64,000 bases of DNA from assembly GCA_947311845.1 (NCBI GenBank), contig CAMZMU010000089.1, forward strand, positions 25,383,981 to 25,447,980, in the 5' to 3' direction. Both the position numbers and the translations under genes were made by a program. The notes beneath the pieces are model-generated. The model saw only the letters and a list, made by a program, of their open reading frames with translations. It was not told the origin of the DNA and searched no databases. Every line of letters starts with the position of its first letter. The stretch's first letter is position 1. This DNA is from Poa pratensis. Lineage: Eukaryota > Streptophyta > Magnoliopsida > Poales > Poaceae. This document shows positions 55,125-64,000 of the stretch, piece after piece.

Positions 55125-57717
55125 CTGTACTTGATAAGCCTCTCTGTTGATGCTACTCATGTCATGTAAAACATATATCGAAAATTAGTGGATATTTGCA
55201 ATTTACGTAACTCTTGTAGCCTGCACTAACCAGTCAAAACAACTACGATGCCTTTTTTTCCCGTGCTACAGCATTTCGACCTAGTAACCCTCGAACCGCC
55301 GATGCTACATCCGCAGTCTACACTGAGTAGAAGCAAGAGCCGGTAAATACCTACTCGCGAGACTTAGCGCGCCGTGAGGAGGCCCAAAAGTTTCAGGTGC
55401 ATTTTGTCGAACACGGCACGCACAGCACGGAACCCGCACCCGATTGGATCATGCTCTGCGATCGTGGTAAGAGAGGGGAGGAGGTGAGCGAGTCACCTCC
55501 AGTCTGTGGCGGCTGGAGACATATGAGGATGGGATGCGGCGAAGGGGCTGCCACGGCCACAGCCCGCGGCCACCATCGGCCGCCATCGGAGTTCGCCGTT
55601 CGCCATGGTTGGGGAATGGGGGACTTCGCGGAGAGCGCGAACGACTCCGCGAGCAAAGGGCCGAACTAATTTTTTTCCTTTTCGAGAGAGAGCCATCCAA
55701 GAAAGAGCCGAAGTGTATATGACGTAGTAACTGGTCCTGTAAAAGCTGGTCCAGCATTAGGCCCAACAGCCCAAATTCATCTGCTTCCGGGCCAGTGTGG
55801 CTGCGGTCTAGGCTGCGAGTCCAACTAACAGGTTCTTGTTTCTTAAAAAACAAAAAAAACTAACAGGTTCCACCCAAAAAAAAAAAATCAGGTACAATGC
55901 CCTAAAAAAAATTAGTCAGGTTTTCTTTATCCGAAATCATCTGTAACTCCCGAGCTTGAGTGATTCCGTTCTTTAAAAAATTCGAAAAGGTTCTTAGGTC
56001 TCCAACTTTTTCGAAATAAAATCATACAAGTATATATAAGTGTCTACGACCAAATTTGCATCGAAATAGTTTTTCACATGTTGCATGCATAAAAAAAGTC
56101 AAATGTGGGGAGAAAAAATAGTTATTTTTTGGATTTTTAAAGCCATGATTTTGTGATATTTCTGTAGCCTATAATAGAATGTATTATCCAGCAAAAAATT
56201 CAAATATGTAGATGTATGTATAAATTTTCTTTAGAATTTTTTAAAACTTCAAATTATCCTTTTCAAAACTTTTAAAATACCGAGAGCATTGGATCTCGGG
56301 AGCCAGAACACCTCTCTCCTCTTCATCGGATTACTTTTTTCGAAGGCCAAGGCTTTTTGCGCAAGATGACTTGCTCAATGTCAAAGTGTCGAGATGCTAT
56401 CACACACCGGATATCTAGTTCAGACTTTGCATCGATGTCGCATATTGTGTCATTTATGCATTAAACCATTTTAGTTTAGCTTATACTAAAAGGCGGAAAA
56501 CATAGGCGTGCCTTGTCACGCCGATGTTTTCTACTATGATTGTTCTCGCATGTTTTTCCTTTTCCATTAGCAGCTTGGGTCTTGGTTTAGCATCATACGT
56601 TAAGTTTGTGCTAGCTCACTACCGTTATCAATAACTAAATACCCGTACATTGCTATAGAAGAAAAAACATATTAAGAAATGATTAAAGAGCTAGCACGTG
56701 GAAGAGATCTACATAGGTTTCATCGTGCTATTTTTTCTCTACCCGTCACCTAGAAGACTTTTCTTCTTTCTCTCATCCTCTCATCTATACGGGTACCTCG
56801 ACTTTCTTCTGACCTACTCCATCTAGTAAGGTTCAATTCCATTGCCCCCATTCTATATAACATAGATCCCAAAGGACTGGATCACCAGATACTGCTACAA
56901 AGATACGAGTATATGCTTGACGCGCTATTTTGTGGGGCCAAAGACCGGTCTAAATCATGCACCATTTGTGTGTCAAGAATTTGCACACCAGGTTGGAAAA
57001 GAGGGAATGTGATACATCATCTATATACATATGTCTTAATATTGTTATCAACGCTCGGTGTTGCGCTGACAAACAAAAGTAACACAGGGAAAACACTATT
57101 GTACATAGTTTTGATGTTTTTAGATATTCTGCAGTACACCATTAAAGTATAATTTGAATACTAAGCTTGAGAAAATACAACGGTTGACTATTGAGTCCAT
57201 GCAAAGAAACAATTAAAGCAGTATAAGCATAAAACAACTTGGGTTAGGGCACTTATGATCTTTTGCTACTCAATAGAAGAGATGTATTTGAGAACAACGC
57301 ATAATGTGGTTAGTCAAGTGCTAGATGTTCTACAGCAAGTCATGTTTTGCATGATTGACGCTCCCAATATTTAAGGTTTATTATAAAATATATAATGGTA
57401 CTGACATAATATAATAAAGTTCCACCGCAAAATTTATAACTTTGGTGCTTAGATAGAGTAGTGATCATAGATTAAACAGAGCATAAATATTTGACATTGT
57501 AGGTGTATCTGTTATTTAACTCAAATGGTTACCACGCAAAGTTGAAACCTTGATGATGTTAACAGATTAGCTTTTACTCTAGGACATGTATACAATCAGC
57601 GGTAAAGTAACATATGGGAGGGTATATATCAATAATAAGAGAAAATACTAACAATAAATTATACTAGCATGGCTAATACATTTAAACAATGGCAGAAAAG
57701 AGACTATGTGAAACCAA
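55125..57717. other. unassigned region with a GC-rich patch
   Basis: A GC-rich patch at about 55390-55670 has open frames on both strands without recognised domains. It might be a degraded first exon, since the minus strand has in-frame ATG starts, but no partner exon was found. The segment from about 55940 (AACTCCCGAGCTTGAG) to 56315 (ATCTCGGGAGCCAG) has weakly inverted ends (CTCCCGAG against CTCGGGAG) and an A/T-rich interior, possibly an old MITE. Near 56630 the minus strand resembles a decayed Helitron 3' end (AGCAATGTACGGGTATT). The rest shows nothing. Confidence 0.4.
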
Positions 57718-57720
57718 TTA

Positions 57721-58012
57721 GAGCCTCTTTGATTTGTAGGATGGAAAAAACGTAGGAATAGGAAGATTATAGGATTCCGATGTCATCCACATTCCATTCC
57801 TATAGGATTTTGGATGCATCAAAATTTGTTTGATTTCATCAAAGGATTGTAAGAAGAGGTTAGAGTGGATGTTAGATTTCCTATGGGAAGTAGTACAAAT
57901 GATTCTTAGGAAAAAATCCTATAGGATACAATCCTGCAAATCAAATGACCAAGATAGTATAGGATCCAATCCTCCACAAATGCTATGCTATTCCTTTGAA
58001 TCAAAGAAGCCC
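57721..58012. mobile_element. Tourist-type MITE (PIF/Harbinger class)
   Basis: 292 bp, flanked by TTA on both sides (57718-57720 and 58013-58015). Ends: GAGCCTCTTTGATT on the left and, from the right, GGGCTTCTTTGATT, two mismatches in 14. The interior has inverted ATAGGATT / AATCCTAT strings, giving a long imperfect hairpin. No coding capacity. Confidence 0.85.
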
Positions 58013-58015
58013 TTA

Positions 58016-59092
58016 CATTAGATGGAAAGGAATACAGATGAGGAAGCATGAAAGCAATGGCCCAGTACCAGTTAAGCTCACAAAATAAATCTCTCTAGGC
58101 TAGAATATTTGAACCTTTTATTCATATCCAAATCTTTTTTATAATCAGACAGTCAGTCTTTGCTTTCCAACCACACCTTCTTTACAATATGTCTTTGATA
58201 TTGGGAAGCGCAGAAACCGCATAACACACATAAGATTGCATCAAATTTAAATGCATCCATGCGACGTGTATGCAATGAAGATGGTTCGACCACTGTATCT
58301 CAATTTATCCTCACCTCAATGCCCATGATTGTTCCTCCGTTTTCCATTTGTCTCTCCAACAATGAAAGAGAAGCCAAGATTCAAAGTGTAGTTCCTTCTC
58401 ATCTTCACCCTCATGGAGGTTTCTCGTTGTAATCGTGAGAGGCGTATGTCGCTATACCGAGGACAAGCAATCACAGTAATGACACTGAGATTTGTTAACG
58501 TAGTTCAGCGATCAAGGCCTACATCCGCGGGGCGTTCTTAACGGTCGCTCCTCCGCATGTACTAATCAACACAAATACAGCTGACAACATGCCGACTGAG
58601 GCCAACAGACGCAACATATCTCCATTTCACACCGGTCCGGCTACGACTGCCGTTGGCGCCAGACCTTCCCCTGATCTTATGTCTAAACTACCAGTTTTCG
58701 TCTAGTCTATTTTAATTAATCACTTATTAGCAAATACGGTGGTGACAAGAGAAGACAATAGAATGCAGTGACCATCATTGTAACAGGTGCGCCTCCTCAT
58801 TCTTATAGACCACATTGTTTTCACGGCATACATGGCTCTACGAGAAGACCATGCAAGTAAATGTACACAAATTTTTCATCAACATGAGAATGTAAACAAA
58901 TAAAAACTAATTTAAATAAATTCAAGTTCAAATAACTAGTGGACTTACCACTACTGTGAGGTGTATTTGAAGAGCATAATAGAAAAGTGCACGATATCAC
59001 ACACCTTTATTCTCTTATTTTTTTTACGGTGTCATCAAATCCCTCCAAATACTAAGCTCCCTAGAATAAGAGAGCTCTCCTTCACTGTGGCC
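58016..59092. other. unassigned region
   Basis: No gene. The segment 58440-58690 is GC-richer and includes GAGATTTGTTAACGTAGTTC, a string I have an impression of seeing in Triticeae repeats, but I cannot assign it. Confidence 0.4.
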
Positions 59093-59989
59093 CCACCTTT
59101 TGGGAAATTTTATTGTTTCCCATATTTACTTTAGACTTTGATTATTTGCCCTCTTTTACATTGTAATTTATGTTTTGCCCCACTTTTTTAGAATTTAATA
59201 ATTTGCCCCTTGCAGGCTGTCAATGACGAAAATTACCCTTTTGGTTGTTTTCCTGGATCGAGCCGAACCAGTATCGCTCGTCTCTCCGACATATACAGAG
59301 AGCTTGCGGCAGCCACGCTGTTCCCCCACGATGCTCTCGCCCTACTGACCCTGTCCTCTATTCGATGCATGATTCTCAAGACAGCAACCGCGAACGCCTT
59401 GGTGTTGAGTGTCCGACCGCTGCCTGAGCCGCCGACAAAACACATCTAGGCCTCATGCTTCGGCGGCTCCGACACCGCCCTCGAGCAGGTCTCTTGCGTG
59501 GCTGCACCCCGACAGCGGCCGCCGCCTACAGCAGAAATGCCAAGGGAGGGAGCGAGAGACTGCCAGGGAGAGGACGGCGTAGTTGGAGTTGGAGGCTACC
59601 AGAAGCGTCCAGAGTTCGAGGCTTCTGGAAGGGGTTCGGGTGTACAGGTCGAAGCGGTGACGTTCGGAGAGACAGCCGAGGTTGAGTGGGAGAGTAAGGA
59701 GGATCTCGCCGGACTTGGAGAATAATATATGATGTAGTGCGACCCACGTCCATCACCATGTCAAGCACTCCAATACTTCACAAGTCATCATGGACATCAA
59801 AGGTGAACCCATTCCTCTACTTGAGCTCAATTCCTACACTTTTGGATGGTATGCTACGTCATGTTCCGTCCGTTGGTGATACTAGGTTTGTCACGACGTG
59901 TACACGGGAAGAAGGCCAAGGTGCGAGAGGAATGAAGCCGGACAAGACGATGGCTTGGAAGAGGAGAAGGAAGAAGAGCCGCAGCTTCA

Positions 59990-60265
59990 GCAGCGGTACT
60001 ACCGCCCCTGCCTAGCGGTACTACCGCCGAGTCCCAGGAGAGGTACTACCGCTCCAAGTACCGCCACTACTACCGTGCACCGCCAAATGCTCTCTGATGT
60101 CCCAACGGTACAAGCCGGGTGTCTGCCACGTACTACCGCTGGAGAAGAACTTCAAGTATATTCGTGAGAGCTGCCGGTACTACCGCCGGCTGCAGCGGTA
60201 CTACTGCCACCCTACCAGGTCCGGTACTACCGCTGTTATCCGACGGTACTACCGCTGCCTGCGTG
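59990..60265 (+). repeat. GGTACTACCGC interspersed motif array
   Basis: At least seven copies of (GC)GGTACTACCGC or one-base variants occur at irregular spacing. AGCGGTACTACCGCT is a palindrome except for its central base, so each copy can form a small hairpin. Confidence 0.85.
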
Positions 60266-60414
60266 CAGTCAACGGGCTGAAGCCCTTGTATCCCTCTCCC
60301 ACCTACCCCTTTGGGTCTAGACTATATATAGGCGTACCCCTCCACCTCTTGAAAGAAAGAGTCTATGATGAGAGAGTTGAGCATAGGCTCCTTACCCACC
60401 CCTTTATGGTGTTG

Positions 60415-60505
60415 CCTCCCCTTGTGGAGAAAATCCCCTTGTGGATTCAAGGCCTCCCCTTGTGGAGAAGATCCCTCTTGTGGATTCAAGACCTCTACTT
60501 GTAAT
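60415..60505 (+). repeat. tandem repeat, about 40-bp unit
   Basis: Two units, each CCTCCCCTTGTGGAGAARAT followed by CCCYTTGTGGATTCAAG, then a degraded start of a third (CCTCTACTTGTAATTG). Confidence 0.8.
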
Positions 60506-61012
60506 TGTGACTACTTGTCAATCTTTCATCTTCGGGTGACTCTATTGGATCGGTTAGGTTGACCGTTTGGAGAAACAACCACTCAAGATCTCTCCTTGTA
60601 TCTACTACTTGCCAATCTCTCCCTTTGGGATTCTATTGGACCGGCTTGGACCGACCGGTGAGGGAAACATGACCTTGTATCGTGTTCTTGTGTTCTTGGT
60701 GTTCTTCGTGTGTTCTTCATGTTCTTGCGTGAGTTCGTCCTAATCCGCCGTCAATCCGTGAAGATCGGGCACCCCTTGAGGTCCTAACCTCATCAATATA
60801 GGTTTCAGAGAGGGAGCAACAAAGCGGCTGTAGGACGAGCAGCTCGATGTTGCCTCACGTAATGACATGATATTAAAAAATTAAAGAAAATTCAGAAGGG
60901 CAAATTATCAAAGTCCCAAAAAAAGTGGGGCGAAAAATAAAATTTGATATAAAAGAGGGCAAATAATCAAAGACCGGAGTAAAAGGGGCAAAAAAATATT
61001 CCCCCACCTTTT

Positions 61013-62240
61013 AGGTTGTTGAAAAAAATTCGTAGAAATAGAAACTCCCGTGCTTGTGTCCCACATTTCAGGTTGTGAAAAAATTCTTTTCTGTCAGGTA
61101 TCTGGTCTCGGGCTTTGACAACTATTTGGCTGGTTGCACAGAGAGTTTTTTTTAGCAAGGACTCAATTGTACACCATCCTGATGTTACCATCCTTTCGCA
61201 CTGAGAATATTAGATTTACGTTATGTTCATGACATGAATTTGCAGGGCATAAAAATGAGCATACAATTTTTTGAGTATATTAGTCAACAAAGTGTGACAA
61301 AACAAATACATGAGACGAACAAAGCCATCTTCTCGGCGGTATCTGTCGCAACACCTAAAAATGATAATATGATGGTCCTGATCGCTTCCAAGTACCCTAA
61401 CCGCACACCAACACACGCCATCTAAACCGGAGGTCTCACGAAACCGACCAACAGCGAGGCGGCCAATAACCTCTCAGCGTGCACAATGCGCGTACGCTCT
61501 ATAAGTCGCCACCTCCTCTTCCGCCTACCTATTTTCAGGAGAGATCAACACATTGGTCTTGCCAGGCCCACTGTCAACGCGGCCATGAAGTGAGATAGCG
61601 CTACCGTCCTGCGCGCGTCAATTAGCATAGGGCCTCCGCCGAGACCCCACTACGCCACGCCGTCGATACTCACTGTTATCGACGTGTGTCTCGACACAGT
61701 TCTCTCTCCTAGCGCCGCGTACCACCATCGTCTGATATGGGAGAACTAGATTTAGGGTTTTCCCCGTAACAACGTGGGCGAGAAAACAAGCATCGTAGCA
61801 ACGATGTCTTCTACAAGGTTTTGCTCATTCTCAAATCTCAATTTATTATTTTCGGACACATGTCCACTATTTGTTAATGGTTTTGCTAATTCTCAATCTA
61901 TTATGGTTTTCTTAAAGAGCGTTCTCAAGGAAATACCATGCAGTTTTTTATTTTGTTTCACAACTTGGTAGTGGTCCATCAAGACAATTATCTTTATAGT
62001 CTGACAATATCATCTTCTTTTTTTGGTCCATCAACTTGAGAATGACATTAGAATTTCTCATAGTAATAGTTGTTTTCTGAATCTTTTTTTGGTACAAAAA
62101 CAGGTTTTGAATTGTATTAAGGGGCATTTTCATGTATAACATAGTTGCATCTGTGTGCGTGTGCGCACAATTTTTAATACCAGTGACGAATGATACTCTT
62201 GTGGCATCGTGACTTTGTTATCTCAAAAGTATCAAGACAT
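61013..62240. other. unassigned region
   Basis: No supported gene. The segment 61400-61760 is GC-richer. The flank after the Mutator-like element has a second partial copy of CCAC(C/A)TTTYAGGTTGT near 61063. Confidence 0.45.
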
Positions 62241-62241
62241 A

Positions 62242-62583
62242 TCTCTCTATATTCTAATTATTTTATTTACCTCTAATGTTTTTGTGTGAAATGAATTTGG
62301 TTTGTGATAGCAAAAAAATACATTGCTAGACAATAAAGATGGTAAAGTAAAAACAAATGCGCTTATAGATAATGAAGTTATTCACACGTACGCTCTCTGT
62401 TCTAAATTAGATGACTTCTATTTGTCCAAATATGGATGTATTTATACTTATAACATGTCTAGATACATCAACATATGGACAAATGGAAGTCATCTAATAT
62501 AGAACGGAGCGAGTATTGAGTACTAAAGACATTTTATACTCAAATATCAATTGGGCGCGGCAACGCACGCCTTACCCTTCTAG
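62242..62583 (+). mobile_element. probable mini-Helitron
   Basis: The 3' end reads GGCGCGGCAACGCACGCC, a hairpin, then TTACCCTT and CTAG (62580-62583), followed by host T. This strongly resembles the Helitron end at 23906-23909. A candidate 5' end TCTCTCTATATTC lies at 62242 after host A. The 5' end is less certain than the 3' end. A Stowaway MITE sits inside. Confidence 0.5.
62391..62513. mobile_element. Stowaway-type MITE
   Basis: 123 bp flanked by TA (62389-62390 and 62514-62515). Ends CGCTCTCTGTTCTA and, from the right, CTCGCTCCGTTCTA. Inverted similarity extends about 40 bp (TTAGATGACTTCYATTTGTCC), so nearly the whole element folds into one hairpin. Confidence 0.88.
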
Positions 62584-62584
62584 T

Positions 62585-64000
62585 AAGATCTCTATTATAC
62601 AAGAGAATGAATAAACATAATTAAAATGGAAAGTTTTAATAGATGCGGCCGGTATAATCCACACACTTCTATGACATAACACACATTAACTTATAAAAAA
62701 ATATGGTAATGTCAAGATGTGGAATATTTCTACAAATTAAACGTAAAACATATATATGTCCAACCTCTCACATTTCACAAAGAAGGGATGTGTAGAAAAA
62801 GTTACACCTCTAAGCAAATATGGCTGCACTTTTCCATCAACAATTCAAGTTCACAAAATAAGATAGCACTGCAGTTCCGTGAACCAATGACAATAGCTCT
62901 TACAAACGCCTCAAATGATATTATACAACAAATTATTACTTGCAGGTGTGATGAAATCGGTATTCCACATAAGAGTGCGAAGTTACCGGCATGGAAGTAA
63001 TTCAGGATATCAGACGATGGTTCATCAGTTTACTCGATGATGCTCAAGATATGGATTCCCATTAGATCCAACTTGGATCCACTCAAAGAAAACTATGACC
63101 AACATTCCTCACTAAAGGTATCTACTCTAATTATCCGTTTGTGGCCCTGGATCGCAACTCATTAGGATCCCAGTGAAGAGTGTTGTCTTAGACGAGCTCT
63201 ATGGGTCTAGAGAAACCGCTTAATTATCGAGCGGTAACCCATAAGTTTGTAGATATTTTTTTAGCTTTGTCCTTGAGTTTAGTTTGCATTCATGTTTGCA
63301 TAGACACTTTTAATACTAAATGAGTTGGTGTTAGAGTTGGTTCTGGACTAATCTTCGAAAGGTAAATCCCTTCATTGCTTAAAATTTTATATGTGGTATG
63401 AATACTCGCTAAGATTTTTCTATAAATTTACCCCATTTGGTTGCGAGACTAATAGTTAACCCCTTACATAATTTTTGGAGAAAGGAACATTGTGTGGGAT
63501 GGGTTGTGTGCTACCATATCCTTGTTATTAAAAATGAAGCCTAATGAGTGTAGTTTTCTTCTCATATGTTTTTTGTGATTATCCTTGTTTTACTTCTGAG
63601 GTAATGTGATGTCAAGCTATGGTTGAAAAATGGGTTGTGTTTGAGATTTGGAAAAATTAAATAATACTCGTGCTATTTCCTGGAGATTGGGTTATGTTCA
63701 CGTACATTTTATTCACGAGGTTCACCTACATTCTTAGGTGTGATTGGTTGAGTGCTTATCCCTTGCTTGGTTAGGGATAGACATTTTTATAGTGGTTGCC
63801 ATACATTTGGTTCAGAGGAGGAGATGGATGAGGCCAACCAGATTCTGGGTATATTCTCACAAAAAAAAGGGTGAGCTCCTCAGCCGAAATATGCCGGATG
63901 AGGGCAACCACTTCTCGATGGCACTGCTAGCCTCACTCCTAGATCGTTTTCTTGGCTAACTTGTTCGCTCACCTTCCCATGTCTCCTCTCTATTCCGCCA
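62585..64000. other. unassigned region to the window end
   Basis: AT-rich DNA with a 93-codon frame at 62719-63000 and a 71-codon frame at 63744-63959, neither recognisable. No repeat boundary seen. Confidence 0.45.

Larger units (their letters stand above)
59102..61003. mobile_element. Mutator-like element with long TIRs, non-autonomous
   Basis: 1902 bp flanked by a 9-bp duplication CCACCTTTT (59093-59101 and 61004-61012), the Mutator hallmark. The TIRs are about 120 bp: the left starts GGGAAATTTTATTG and the right, read inward, GGGAATATTTTTTTG. Both continue through CTTTGATTATTTGCCCTCTT and a GCCCCACTTTTTT string. There is no transposase. The GC-rich interior holds two unrelated-looking parts: 59230-59730, and 59735-60800 with a triplet-like GGTACTACCGC array and CCCCTTGTGG repeats. 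It may carry captured or nested foreign sequence. Confidence 0.85.

Noticed and set aside
59455..59768. Overlapping frames on both strands inside the Mutator-like element as a captured gene
   Set aside because: No recognisable protein and no splice structure; noted only as possible capture.
61234..61425. Short plus-strand frame starting NLQGIKMSIQFFEYIS
   Set aside because: Only 63 codons, no family resemblance and no supporting context.

Overview
This is plant nuclear DNA from a grass of the wheat tribe (Triticeae: wheat, Aegilops, barley or rye). The evidence is nested copies of transposon families typical of that tribe (a Maximus-like Copia/Sirevirus, LINEs, Stowaway and Tourist MITEs, a Mutator-like element, Helitrons, a PIF/Harbinger element), short islands of low-copy sequence, and one intact intron-containing gene that reads as the orthologue of rice Cga1, an LLM-domain B-GATA factor. 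No prokaryotic features, rRNA, tRNA or CRISPR were seen.

Layout. 1-5.8 kb: a decayed 4.26-kb PIF/Harbinger transposon (985-5241; assembly gap 3718-4224) inside a degenerate tandem repeat, then a Stowaway relic. 5.8-14 kb: mostly AT-rich unassigned DNA with two weak coding relics (10.3 kb plus strand; 11.8-12.3 kb minus strand). 14.2-15.8 kb: an isolated Gypsy-type LTR. 17.0-18.3 kb: the GATA gene (minus strand, three exons, 357 aa, TATA box at 18466-18475). 20.45-23.99 kb: a small non-coding Copia-type LTR element whose 3' LTR is split by a 1.33-kb Helitron carrying an internal 322-bp tandem duplication. 24.25-25.02 kb: a TIR element with a GC-rich interior. 29.67-30.32 kb: the 3' exons of an unrecognised host gene (minus strand), one exon lacking a canonical splice donor.

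32.16-43.51 kb: a short LINE split by a 10.95-kb Maximus-like element (minus strand, perfect 5-bp TSD, about 2.6-kb LTRs) that keeps a broken gag but no pol. Both LTRs carry a five-unit heat-shock element about 65 bp upstream of a TATA box. 44.3-51.9 kb: a near full-length LINE (minus strand) with ORF1 (two zinc knuckles) and ORF2 (endonuclease plus reverse transcriptase), both frameshifted, and an unexpected hydrophobic ORF filling the gap between them. 52.46-55.11 kb: a second LINE with a classical twin-priming 5' inversion bounded by a perfect 16-bp TSD. 57.7-58.0 kb: a Tourist MITE. 59.1-61.0 kb: a Mutator-like element (9-bp TSD) carrying an array of near-palindromic GGTACTACCGC motifs. 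62.2-62.6 kb: a probable mini-Helitron containing a Stowaway MITE.

The genes do not form a pathway. The window is a GATA regulator and the tail of one other gene, separated by nested insertions whose relative order can be read from their boundaries. The strongest novel lead is the heat-shock-promoter architecture in the Maximus-like LTR. Calls rest on reading the sequence; family names come from memory and no database search was run.
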